Shown: one piece after another, positions 6,730-15,739 of the stretch
Numbering within the stretch: the stretch's first letter is position 1
How the letters are laid out: the number at the start of each line of letters is the position of its first letter
Assembly (NCBI RefSeq): GCF_005048155.1
Contig: NZ_SUMB01000005.1
Span: 310,001-374,000, forward strand
Length of the DNA: 64,000 nt
DNA from: Streptomyces piniterrae
GTDB taxonomy: Bacteria; Actinomycetota; Actinomycetes; Streptomycetales; Streptomycetaceae
Direction of reading: 5' to 3'
Position numbers and translations under genes: made by a program
The notes under the pieces: model-generated
Databases searched by the model: none
Seen by the model: only the letters and a program-made list of their open reading frames with translations
Told to the model about the DNA's origin: nothing

Positions 6730-9700
6730 CGTGGATTACTCCACTTCCGTCTTCGATGTTTTCGAAAAGTTCGGCGAAATGCTCCTTTGTTCTCAAGCCG
6801 TACTGATCGGGTGCGTCCCTCCTGTCGACGACAAGCGTAGCACCGCTATCGCCCACCTCGCGTTCTGTCAATGACTCGCGGCGGAGTTTTTCTAGATACT
6901 CAAATTTGACCTTGAATTCTGTGATGACGTCGTCGGCGTGGCCTTGTTTTTTGCGCTTGCGCAGAAAGTCCTTGGCGCGTCCATACTGGCCAAAGCTGAG
7001 GAACAGGGCCCGCTTGGTATTCCTGACCCGGACTGTGCCGTCGGGCTTGATGAAGACTCGCTTGTTTCCTGGACCTTCCACCCGGTAAACCTTCACCGTC
7101 GGTCCCTTGATCCTATTGGCCCGGAATTGACGGTAGGCAAGCTTAAGGCGCTTCTGGGTGCGCTGTATCTTTTTTCTCGCCTTGCCGGTGTACTTCTTCC
7201 AAGCCGACCTGTTGTTCGGTTTCGGCGTCCGGTCTGGCTTGTTTCCCTTCGCCCTTCCGACATTCTTGGATGTCAGCCGGTCCTCGGTCCCCGATGTTGA
7301 GCCCGGAGGCTCCGTTTCCGATGCACGTTCGCCGACGCCTTCGTCTCGTCGCCGGCTCTCGCGGTTTGCGTCCTTCCCTGACCGCTCCTTGCCTTGTTTC
7401 TTCTTCTGGCGTGTCGGGCGCGTCGCGGGCGTGGAACCATCCCCGTCGCGCAGCCTGGCAGCTTCTCCTTCGTGCTTCTGCTGCTCCGCCTGCTCTTCCT
7501 CGCGGTCGACTTCTTCCGGGCTCTTCGAGGGCGCCTTGTCCTGCAACTCCGGCGGAGTTTCGTCGGACTCGTAGAAATCGTTCGACTTGCGTTCAGGGTT
7601 CAGACGGGCAGTGATGTCTCCCTTGTTGATGCCGTGGAGATCGAGTGAAGTCAGTCGATACCACGCACGAAGCCCCTTGAGCGTGCCAGTCATGATCGGC
7701 CGATATATGCCCTTTTTGAGGAGTGTCTGGAGCGTCGGCCTGATCCGACTGACGATCTTCTGTAGGCGACTTTCCTTCGACTCTCTGGAATTTTCCTTCT
7801 TCTTCCGCTCCTGGCGGGCATTCTTCCTTTGGTCCGCAGCGCGCCTCTTGTTGTCGCGGAACTTTTCGTGCTTCCTCTTGAAGATTTCACGGGATTTTAC
7901 GGCCGTGTTCTTGAGGGCCTTGCCTACCTTGGACTTGCGGAGTTTCTTGCCGAGGGCCTTGCCGGCGTTGCGGACCTTCTTGAGGGCGGACTTGACCTTG
8001 CCCTTGATCTTGTTGAGGGCGCGGCCCAGCGGGGACTTCGGCTTGCGCGGCTTGGCGCGCTTGGGGGCCTCGGTCTCCTTCTTCTTGGACGGCTTGTCGG
8101 GCTTCTTGTCCTTCTTGGCGTCTGGGCTGCCCTTGTCGGACTTCTTGTCCGGCCCGTCCTTGTCCGGAGTCCTGTCCTTCTTGCTGTCCGGGGCGTCCTT
8201 GTCCTTCGCGCCGTCCTTGTCAGGCTTCTTGGACGGGCCGTCCGTGTCCGGAGTTCTGTCCTTGTTCGGCTTGGTGTCCGGGCTTTCCTTGTCCGGGCGC
8301 TTGTTGGGTGAAGTGGTCTCGTCCTTGGTCTTCTTCGCCTCGACCTCGTCCTCGTGCTTCTTCTTGGACGGGTCCGGGGTTTTGCTTGTGGGGCGGCCGG
8401 TGGGGTGGGTCTTGGGCTGGTGTTTGGGGTGGGTGCCGCCGGGGGTGCGGTCGGTGGACTTGCCCGGACGGTCGGGGAGACGCGGGCCCTTGGGCTTGGC
8501 GGGGCCGGCAGGCTTGCGAAGAGCCTGTGCTGCCTTGCGGGCGGCTGCCTTGGCGGAGTTGACGGCCTTGCCGGCGGCCTTGCGGGCGCCCTTGCCGGTT
8601 TTCTTGAGGCCGGCGGTGATTTTCTGGGCTATGCCCTTGAGGCGTTTGCCGACGCCCTTGGTCGCCGAGGACAGGCGGATCATGAGGAAGTTGCTGATGA
8701 AGTCCAGGAGGGCGACCACACCGGCCGCCACCGCCTCGGCGAAGAGGCAGGCGGCCGGGCCCGCCTTGACCGCCTTGAGGTAGGCGAAGAACTTGCTGAA
8801 GGCCGAGAGGATGGAGCTGATGCTCTGCCAGGCGGCCATCAGGCCCTGGACGATGGTGAGGATTGCGCCCGCCGCGGGAACGATCATCGAGACGAGTTTT
8901 TCGATGACGAGTGAGGCGATCATCATCGGGAGGGACGCGATGATCGCGTCCCAGGCCATCTTGCCGATCTGCTTCAAGGACATACAGTCCTTGACCAGGA
9001 CGTTGATGACGGCCTTGCCGAGGCCCAGGATGCCTTCGACCTTGGCGTCGAACCACTGCTTGACGGCCGTCTTGATGGCGCCCCAGAGGTGTTCCTGGAT
9101 GCCGGTCTTGGCGGCGCTGCCCGCCTTCTTCAGCCAGCCGCCCGGGTCGGGGGCGATGTCGGCGACCAGGGCCGCGAACTTGCCGAGGGCTTCGATGGCC
9201 GCCTGGGCGAATTTGATGGCGGCGGTGATGACGGCCTGGTACGCCTTGATGACCGCCTTGATGGCGAATTCGAGGACGGTGAGGAGGGCGTTGAGGCCCG
9301 CCGCCAGGGCGTCGAGGAGGGTGTTGACGGCCTTCTTCAGGCCGTCGGCCAGTTTGTTGACCGTGGCGATGGCCGCGTCGCGCAGGCCCTCGATGGCCTT
9401 GCGGAACTTGTCGCGGAGTTCGGGGAAGGCGGCCAGGAGGACGTCGCCGATAGCGATGAGGGCGTCGGCGACGGCGGTGATGGCCTTGATGGCGAGGTCG
9501 CGGACCGCGTCGATCGCCTTGTTCGCGAACTCCTTGAATTTGTCGATGACGCTGTTGATGGCTTTGCGGGCGGCGTCGAAGACGGCCGTGACCGCGTCCA
9601 GGAGGCCCTTGAAGAAGTCGCCGACCGCGTCGAGGATTTTGCCGAAGAGGCCGCCGGACTCGCCCTTCTTCTCTTCCTTCTTCTTCTTGGCGTCCTTCTC

Positions 9701-12700
9701 CGCCTGGTCGGCCTTGGTGTCGATGTCCTTGTTGTCGTTGTTCTTGCGGTCATCGACCTCCTTGTCCTTGGCGTCCCGCTCCTTGGTTATCTTCTGGTTG
9801 CCGTCCTTGTGCTCCTTGTCCGTGTCCTTGTCGGCCTTCTCGATCTTCTTGTCCTGCTCGTCGCGCCAGTTCTGACGCTCCTTGCCGGTCTGCTCGGCGG
9901 CCCGGCCGCGCTCCGCCGTCTGCTGCTCGGCATTGCGCGCGACCTCGTTGTCGATCTCCTGCTGCTTTTCCTGCTTCGACTTCTGCTCGCCCTGCTGGTG
10001 TTCCTTTTCCTTGGCGGCCATGTCGGTCTGCGACTGGGCCGCACCGCTCTTGAGTTCGCCGCCGCGTTCCTGCTTGGCGACGATGCCGACGTGCGACTTC
10101 GCCGCACCCCCGGCCGACTGCCGGCCGCCACCGCCGCCGCCCGCGCGCCCGGACGCCTTGCCGGTCAGCTGTTCCTTGGGTGCGTTGGGGAAGATCTTGT
10201 CCTCGCCCATCGGCTTGGACGCGTCCGCCCGGCCGGTCTCCTGGATCTTGCCCTGCTTGTCCTTGAGCTTCTCCGCCTGCTTGTCCGTACGCTGCGGGTC
10301 GCTCTCGCCCTCCAGCTTGATCTTGGGGGCGGGGCCGACCGTCTTGTTGCGGAGTTCGGGATCGGTGGTCGGCACCTTGTCCGCCGCGGCCTCGACGCTC
10401 TTGGCGTCGCCCTCCGTCAGCTTGCCGTCCTTGCTGGGCGGCAGCACCGGCGTCTTGACGTTGTCGGTGGGCTTGGCGCCCTGGGCCTTTTCGCTGCCCT
10501 TGGCCCGCTGCTTCTCGCCCTGGTCCTCCGGCCCGACCTTCTCCAGCTTTCCGCTGACCGCCGTCTCCGGCGCCTCGGCCTCCGGAGGCGAGGACTGCGT
10601 CTGGGGCGCGCCCGAAGGCCGCTCCCGCTTGGGCGGATTGGCCTCCAGGCGCTTCTGCTCCTGGTTGATCTTCTTGTCCGCCGCCCCGTCCACGCCGGGC
10701 ATGGCGGCCTGCGCCTGGTCGGGCGAGAGCTTGCTGACGGTGCTGAGCGCGGCCTTGGGGTCCTGCCCCGAGACGTCCGGGGGTTCTTCCTTCTTCTCCT
10801 CGGAGGCCTGCTCACCGCCGCCGCCCCCACCGCATGAGCCGCCCTTTTCCTCCTTCTCCGCCGCGGGCTCCGGCGGGGCGCAGCCGCCCCCGTCCTTCTC
10901 CAGTGAGGCGTCGGGCTGGGCCTTGGCGCCCTCGGGCGCGGGCGCGCCCATCTTCCCGGGGTTCTCGGTCTGTTCGGCCGCCGGACCGACCGCGGCCTGG
11001 GCGGGGGAGGGCGCACCGCCGGGGCCCGCCGCGGCCTTGGGCGCGGCGGCGGGTTCGGTGTCGCCGACCGTGCCACTGGGCGCCGCCCCCGGCCCGGCCT
11101 CCTTGGGCACCGCGCTCTTGGGCGCCGGCGCCTCGCGCTCACCACGTACGGGCCCCACGGCACGTCGTACGGCAGGTGAGGGGTGCCGGTCCTGGGCGGA
11201 CGTCTTCTCGGTGTGTGCACCGGCCGGCGGCGCGAGCGAAGCGGCCGCCGGACCAGGACCGGGACCGGCGGAAGCCCCCGAGCCAGCGGCACCGGCCGGT
11301 TTCTCCGTCGCCGCGCCCTCCGGCTGGCCCTTGGCCTCCTTCTTCTCCTCGTGCTCGTCCTGGTCCTTCTTCTCCTGCTGCTCGTCCTGGGCTTCCTTGG
11401 CGTCCGGTGCCTCTTCGCCGTCGCCCGACTTCTCGTCCCGCTCCGCGTCCTTGTCGGCGGCGTCCTGCTTGGCGGCCTTGGCGCCGTCCTCGTCCTGGTC
11501 CTGCTGCTGCTCGGGGTCCTTCTTCTCCTCGGCCTCCTGCTCCGGCTCCGGCTTGTCCTCGTTCTCCGGGTCGGGGCCGACCTCCTGCTCGACCGGCTTC
11601 TCCGGCTGGAGGTCCTTCTCGCTGCGGTCGGGCGCCTCGGCCGCCGGGCCGTGCTCGGGCTGCGGGGCCTCGCCCTCGACGGGCCCGCGCTCCTCGCCCG
11701 GCGCCTTGGCCTCGGCCTCCGGCGCGTCCTCGTCCTCTTCCTCGTCGGCGTCGTTCTCCCGGTCCTTCTGGATCTTCTCCGCCTTGGTGGGCGGGGGAGC
11801 GGGGAAGGACGGCATGGAGGCCGCGGGGTTCTCCGCCGTCGGTACGGAGGAGAGGTCGGGGTCACTGTCCGGCAGGTAGTCCTCGGGCTTCAGCTCCGCC
11901 TCGCCCTTGCCCGCGCCGCCGCCCCGCTTGTCCTCCTCGCCGCCGTGGACCTCCTTGTCCGCGCCGGCCTCCAGCCCGATCGGCTGCTCTTCCTCGCGCG
12001 GCTCGCCCTCGTCCTCGTCCTTCTCGTGCAGACCGTGCTCGGACAGGGCGCTGTCACGCTGCTCGGCCCGTTCGTCTACCTTCTCCGGACGGACCGGCCC
12101 CTGCTGCTCCTTCTTTTTCTTGTCGAGCTCTTCCTGCTTGGATCCGTTCGCGGGCTTCTTCTCGTCGTCCTTGCGCTTGCGCTTGTCGGCCCCCGGCCGG
12201 TTCGCCTGCTCGGGGTCCTGCTCCTCGCGCTCACGCTGCTCCTTGCGCTCCTCCTTGGTGCGCTCGGCGCCCTCCTGCCCCTCCTGGGCCTTCTCCGCGT
12301 CGGCCTGGTCCGCCTTCTCGCGTTCCTCGCCCTGCTTCTCCTCTTCCTGCTGCTGTTCCTTCTTGGAGTCGGCGAGCTCCTCGGCCCGCTCGTCCTCCTT
12401 CGCCTTCCGCTCGCCGGCTTCCTTCTCCTCCGCCGAGGCGTCCCGCTGTGCCCGGGACTGTTCCTTCTCGCGCTCGCCGTCCCGGCCCTTGGCGTCCTTC
12501 TTCTCCTCGGCGGCGTCCTCGTCCCGCGCCTCCTGGGACTTCTTCTCGCCCTCGCTACGGCCCGCCTCCGCCGCCCGCTCGTCCTGGAGCAGATCGATCA
12601 CGTCCGGGACCGGCTCCGGCGCGTTCGAGGGCCCCAGACCGAGCGGCCCTAGCTCTGCCGCGTCCGTCAGATCCAGCAGCCGCTCGTACTCCGGCGAGAG

Positions 12701-13435
12701 CAGCCGCACCTCCAGCCGGTCCAGCACCGAGTCCCGCAACTCGGGCCCCATGCGGGCGAGTTGCATGCGTACGCGGCCCGACACGTCGGCCGGGTCGCCC
12801 CGCAGCGAGCGCAGCACCCCGTTCGCCAGCCGGTCCACCAGCGTCGCGGGGTCCACCTTCTCCATACGCGCACGGTCCGCGTCGACCGTCGCGTACCGCA
12901 GCCAGCCCGGCGTGGCCTGCCCCTCCTCGACCTCCGCCGCCGGCTCCTCGGGGCGTACGGACCCCCGCAGCGCCCCCAGCACCGAAGCCTGCGCCGCCGA
13001 CTCCGCCTCCCGCTCGATCGACTCCTGGGGGAGGCTGACCGAGCCCAGGTCGCGGCCCGCCCGCAGAGCGCCGAGCCCATGCGGGTTCTGGACGGTGTGG
13101 AGGAGTTCATGGGCCAGCAGACGCTGCCCGTCGGCCGTGCCCGGCCGGAACGCACCCTCGCGGAAGAAGATGTCCTGGCCGACGGCGAAGGCATCGGCGC
13201 CCATCATCTCCGCCAGCCGGCCGGAGTCGCGGTCGGTGTGCAGGCGGACCTGGCTGAAGTCGTGGCCGAGCTGTTCTTCCAGTTCGCGGCGGACGCCGAG
13301 GTCGAGCGGCTGGCCGGCGCCGCTGACGATGTCCTTCGGTTCCGGGGTGCGGGACTTGGCGGAACGTTCCTTGCGCTTGCGGCGCTTGTCGTTGGCCGCC
13401 GAACGAGCGTCCTGAGCGGTCTGTGAGGTACTCAT
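6722..13435 (-). CDS. Giant eCIS-core (DUF4157) protein, candidate CIS effector with C-terminal toxin-like module
   Basis: A 2,237-aa protein. Residues about 43-120 form the eCIS-core/DUF4157 domain with a zinc-peptidase HELLH motif at 109-113. Residues about 270-1250 are a very long Glu/Lys/Asp/Gln/Pro-rich disordered or coiled-coil linker. Residues about 1260-1590 are a run of amphipathic and hydrophobic helices (GLFGKILDAVGDFFKGLLDAV, later PMMIASLVIEKLVSMIVPAAG). A Lys/Pro/Asp repeat linker follows (about 1640-1800). The last about 150 residues (VKVYRVEGPGNKRVF, ALFLSFGQYGRAKDFLRKR, ending DQYGLRTKEHFAELFENIEDG) form a compact domain resembling tails of polymorphic toxins, but I cannot name the activity. 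GC drops below about 55% left of about 7900 (6901-6960 near 49%), so the tail appears transplanted. DUF4157 proteins are established markers of eCIS loci and are often cargo. It starts at an ATGA overlap with the 107-aa gene. A tape-measure contribution from the helical block cannot be excluded. Confidence 0.85.
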   Translation of the reverse strand: MSTSQTAQDARSAANDKRRKRKERSAKSRTPEPKDIVSGAGQPLDLGVRRELEEQLGHDFSQVRLHTDRDSGRLAEMMGADAFAVGQDIFFREGAFRPGTADGQRLLAHELLHTVQNPHGLGALRAGRDLGSVSLPQESIEREAESAAQASVLGALRGSVRPEEPAAEVEEGQATPGWLRYATVDADRARMEKVDPATLVDRLANGVLRSLRGDPADVSGRVRMQLARMGPELRDSVLDRLEVRLLSPEYERLLDLTDAAELGPLGLGPSNAPEPVPDVIDLLQDERAAEAGRSEGEKKSQEARDEDAAEEKKDAKGRDGEREKEQSRAQRDASAEEKEAGERKAKEDERAEELADSKKEQQQEEEKQGEEREKADQADAEKAQEGQEGAERTKEERKEQREREEQDPEQANRPGADKRKRKDDEKKPANGSKQEELDKKKKEQQGPVRPEKVDERAEQRDSALSEHGLHEKDEDEGEPREEEQPIGLEAGADKEVHGGEEDKRGGGAGKGEAELKPEDYLPDSDPDLSSVPTAENPAASMPSFPAPPPTKAEKIQKDRENDADEEEDEDAPEAEAKAPGEERGPVEGEAPQPEHGPAAEAPDRSEKDLQPEKPVEQEVGPDPENEDKPEPEQEAEEKKDPEQQQDQDEDGAKAAKQDAADKDAERDEKSGDGEEAPDAKEAQDEQQEKKDQDEHEEKKEAKGQPEGAATEKPAGAAGSGASAGPGPGPAAASLAPPAGAHTEKTSAQDRHPSPAVRRAVGPVRGEREAPAPKSAVPKEAGPGAAPSGTVGDTEPAAAPKAAAGPGGAPSPAQAAVGPAAEQTENPGKMGAPAPEGAKAQPDASLEKDGGGCAPPEPAAEKEEKGGSCGGGGGGEQASEEKKEEPPDVSGQDPKAALSTVSKLSPDQAQAAMPGVDGAADKKINQEQKRLEANPPKRERPSGAPQTQSSPPEAEAPETAVSGKLEKVGPEDQGEKQRAKGSEKAQGAKPTDNVKTPVLPPSKDGKLTEGDAKSVEAAADKVPTTDPELRNKTVGPAPKIKLEGESDPQRTDKQAEKLKDKQGKIQETGRADASKPMGEDKIFPNAPKEQLTGKASGRAGGGGGGRQSAGGAAKSHVGIVAKQERGGELKSGAAQSQTDMAAKEKEHQQGEQKSKQEKQQEIDNEVARNAEQQTAERGRAAEQTGKERQNWRDEQDKKIEKADKDTDKEHKDGNQKITKERDAKDKEVDDRKNNDNKDIDTKADQAEKDAKKKKEEKKGESGGLFGKILDAVGDFFKGLLDAVTAVFDAARKAINSVIDKFKEFANKAIDAVRDLAIKAITAVADALIAIGDVLLAAFPELRDKFRKAIEGLRDAAIATVNKLADGLKKAVNTLLDALAAGLNALLTVLEFAIKAVIKAYQAVITAAIKFAQAAIEALGKFAALVADIAPDPGGWLKKAGSAAKTGIQEHLWGAIKTAVKQWFDAKVEGILGLGKAVINVLVKDCMSLKQIGKMAWDAIIASLPMMIASLVIEKLVSMIVPAAGAILTIVQGLMAAWQSISSILSAFSKFFAYLKAVKAGPAACLFAEAVAAGVVALLDFISNFLMIRLSSATKGVGKRLKGIAQKITAGLKKTGKGARKAAGKAVNSAKAAARKAAQALRKPAGPAKPKGPRLPDRPGKSTDRTPGGTHPKHQPKTHPTGRPTSKTPDPSKKKHEDEVEAKKTKDETTSPNKRPDKESPDTKPNKDRTPDTDGPSKKPDKDGAKDKDAPDSKKDRTPDKDGPDKKSDKGSPDAKKDKKPDKPSKKKETEAPKRAKPRKPKSPLGRALNKIKGKVKSALKKVRNAGKALGKKLRKSKVGKALKNTAVKSREIFKRKHEKFRDNKRRAADQRKNARQERKKKENSRESKESRLQKIVSRIRPTLQTLLKKGIYRPIMTGTLKGLRAWYRLTSLDLHGINKGDITARLNPERKSNDFYESDETPPELQDKAPSKSPEEVDREEEQAEQQKHEGEAARLRDGDGSTPATRPTRQKKKQGKERSGKDANRESRRRDEGVGERASETEPPGSTSGTEDRLTSKNVGRAKGNKPDRTPKPNNRSAWKKYTGKARKKIQRTQKRLKLAYRQFRANRIKGPTVKVYRVEGPGNKRVFIKPDGTVRVRNTKRALFLSFGQYGRAKDFLRKRKKQGHADDVITEFKVKFEYLEKLRRESLTEREVGDSGATLVVDRRDAPDQYGLRTKEHFAELFENIEDGSGVIHDD

Positions 13436-13755
13436 CGCACCTCCCCGCGTCCTGTCAGCCCCGCGTGCACCGCGCGCGCCAGTGCCTCACCGAGCCTTGT
13501 GGGGGAGGCGGTGGAGGGCAGGGGCGGGAGGCCGGACAGTCCGTCCAGCGCCACGTCCGTCGTACCGTCCGCCGCCATTGGCACCCCGCGCTCGTGGACG
13601 AGCCGGGCCAGCTCGCGTTCGAAGGACGCCGTCACGCGGTCCGGGTCCACGCGCGCGTCGAAACCGTCCAGCACCAGTTCCCCGATGTCGATACGGAAGG
13701 ACTGCGGTGCGGACTCCGTCCCGGGGCCGGGTTTCCCGGCTTCGCTCAGACCCAT
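13432..13755 (-). CDS. Small CIS-associated protein of unknown function
   Basis: A 107-aa reading frame squeezed between the ATPase and the giant effector gene: its ATG (13755) overlaps the ATPase stop by 10 nt and its stop overlaps the effector ATG by 4 nt (ATGA). It contains SFRIDIGELVLDGFD near residue 20-32 and a C-terminal LGEALARAVHAGL helix; the sequence is acidic and soluble with no membrane segment. The double overlap, codon bias and the IDIGELVLDGF pattern (I recall similar short proteins next to eCIS ATPase genes) support a real gene. It could be an effector-loading or chaperone partner; that is inference from position. Confidence 0.75.
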   Translation of the reverse strand: MGLSEAGKPGPGTESAPQSFRIDIGELVLDGFDARVDPDRVTASFERELARLVHERGVPMAADGTTDVALDGLSGLPPLPSTASPTRLGEALARAVHAGLTGRGEVR

Positions 13756-15734
13756 CCTTGGACCTCCGACGGCGTCAAGGAGCGTTCCAGCTTCAGGTAT
13801 TCGGTACGGGCGGCCGCCAGCATGTGGCGCATCTGGAGGCGGTCGCCCTCTTCCGCGGCGAGGAAGGCGCCCGAGAGGGCGATGTTGCGGATCGACCCCC
13901 CGGCGACGGTGAGTTGGGCGAGGAGGGAAGGCTCGATGCCCTTCATGGGGGCTTGGGCGGGGAGGACGCGGCGCCAGATCTCGGCGCGCTCCTTCTCCCC
14001 CGGGAAGGGGAAGTCGACGACGAAGCGGATGCGGCGCATGAACGCCGAGTCCAGGGCCTTCTTCATGTTGGTGGTCAGGACGGCGAGGCCCCGGTACGCC
14101 TCCATGCGCATCAGGAGGTAGCTGACCTCCAGGTTGGCGTAGCGGTCGTGGCTGTCCTTGACCTCGCTGCGCTTCCCGAAGAGCGCGTCCGCCTCGTCGA
14201 AGAGGAGCAGCGCACCGCCCCGCTCCGCGGCGTCGAAGACCCGGCTCAGGTTCTTCTCGGTCTCGCCGATGTATTTGCTGACGACCTGGGAGAGATCGAT
14301 GATGAAGAGGTCCAGGCCGAGTTCCTTGGCCATGACCTCGGCGGCCAGGGTCTTGCCGGTGCCGGATCCGCCCGCGAACAACGCCGTCACGCCGAGACCG
14401 CTGCGCAGCGCCTTCGCGAAGCCCCAGTCCTGGTAGACGGTGCTGCGCTGCCGTACGTGCGCGACGATCTCCTGGAGGATGCGTAACTGCCGGTCGGCGA
14501 GGACGAGGTCGTCCCAGCCGGCGCGCGGTTCGATACGGCGGCCCAGCTCGTCCAGGCCCATCCGGGCCTCGGTGAGGCCGGCCTGCCAGGCCAGCTCGGC
14601 GGCGTCCAGGGGTGCGGACGAGGTGGGAAGGTCGCGGCGTACGGCGGCGGCCGCGGACCGTACGACATGCGGCGGGAGCTGGAACTGGGCCACCAGGGAC
14701 TGGAGATGACGTTCCGTCACTTCTGGTACGTCGGCGAACGCGGTCGTCCACAGTCCGAGCTGCTCCTCGTCGGAGAGCTTCGGGACGGTGACCCGCTCGC
14801 CGCGCGGCTGGGCGGTCTGCCGCGGGTCCGGGCTGGAGACGACGAGGGGTACGGCGGCTCCCGCGATGAACGCGTCGGCCGCGGCGTGCTGGTCCCGGTC
14901 CATCTCCCCGACCTCGACGAGGAGAGCGGCGGGAAGGAGGATCGCCTCCCGTTGCCAGAGCCGGGCCAGCCGGTCGCGTTCGGCGGCGTCGGTCGGTATG
15001 TCGTCGGCGGCCATGGAGTACAGCCCGAGGCCCGAGCGGCGGGCGGCGGTGGCGGCGATGTCGGCGCGGCTGCGCAGATCGCCGTCGACCAGCTCGACGC
15101 GGAGCGGCGCGTCCGGGCCGGAGCCCGCCCAGCCCGCGGCGACCCGGTCGGCGGCCAGGTCGTAGGAGGGGGGAAGCGCCCCGGGGGCGGTGGTGCGGCG
15201 CAGCAGTCCGTGCAGCTTGGCGTCCAGGTACGGCGAGCCGACCAGGAAGTGCAGGATCCGTTCGTCCAGCCGGAGGCGGGTGGTGGTGAGACGGGTCTCG
15301 TCGTCCAGGTCGAGCAGCCGCCAGCGGCGCAGCGGGGCGACGGGGGTGAGCGCGCTCCAGTGCGGGTCGCCGAGGGCGGCCAGCGCGAGGGAGAAGGTGG
15401 GGTACGCGCGCTCGGGGTCGCCGCTCGCCGCGGCGCACCGGGACGCGGTGGTGGGGTCCAGCTCGGCCGCGGCGGCGAGCAGCACGATGTCCCGCTCGAA
15501 GTCGCTCAGGCCGAAGCAGGAGACGAGGGTTTCGAGGGTGGGGGGCGAGCCGGCGGAGGTGGGGGGATGTTCAGGGGGCTGGTCGGCTGACTGGTCGGTG
15601 GGCTGGTCGGTGGACTGGTCGGGCGTACGGGTTGCTCGGGCGGCGTGGGTGTCGAGGCGTGCGAGGACGGCCGCCAGGGCGGCGGTCAGTGCCTGGCCGT
15701 CCGCCGTCCGCTCGTCCCCCGTGAAGGCGTTCAC
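13746..15734 (-). CDS. CIS AAA+ ATPase (Afp15/Pvc15-type)
   Basis: A 662-aa AAA+ ATPase. The C-terminal AAA module has Walker A GGSGTGKT at residues 455-462, Walker B LLLFDEADALFG near 510-515, sensor/arginine elements VLTTNMKKALDSAFMRRIRF and GGSIRNIALSGAFLAAE. The N-terminal about 330 residues are a winged-helix-like/degenerate region typical of the CIS ATPase family (CFGLSDFERDIVLLAAAAELDP). Residues about 38-62 are a short Asp-Gln-Pro repeat (DQSTDQPTDQSADQPPEH). In Afp/PVC systems this ATPase is needed for assembly or effector loading. It is 5 bp downstream of the DUF4255 gene. Confidence 0.93.
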   Translation of the reverse strand: MNAFTGDERTADGQALTAALAAVLARLDTHAARATRTPDQSTDQPTDQSADQPPEHPPTSAGSPPTLETLVSCFGLSDFERDIVLLAAAAELDPTTASRCAAASGDPERAYPTFSLALAALGDPHWSALTPVAPLRRWRLLDLDDETRLTTTRLRLDERILHFLVGSPYLDAKLHGLLRRTTAPGALPPSYDLAADRVAAGWAGSGPDAPLRVELVDGDLRSRADIAATAARRSGLGLYSMAADDIPTDAAERDRLARLWQREAILLPAALLVEVGEMDRDQHAAADAFIAGAAVPLVVSSPDPRQTAQPRGERVTVPKLSDEEQLGLWTTAFADVPEVTERHLQSLVAQFQLPPHVVRSAAAAVRRDLPTSSAPLDAAELAWQAGLTEARMGLDELGRRIEPRAGWDDLVLADRQLRILQEIVAHVRQRSTVYQDWGFAKALRSGLGVTALFAGGSGTGKTLAAEVMAKELGLDLFIIDLSQVVSKYIGETEKNLSRVFDAAERGGALLLFDEADALFGKRSEVKDSHDRYANLEVSYLLMRMEAYRGLAVLTTNMKKALDSAFMRRIRFVVDFPFPGEKERAEIWRRVLPAQAPMKGIEPSLLAQLTVAGGSIRNIALSGAFLAAEEGDRLQMRHMLAAARTEYLKLERSLTPSEVQGWV

Positions 15735-15739
15735 CCCGC

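Noticed and set aside
9089..13038. Long open frames on the plus strand opposite the giant effector
   Set aside because: They mirror low-complexity Lys/Glu codons of the minus-strand gene and read as Leu/Arg/Ser/Pro-rich repeats without any family pattern.
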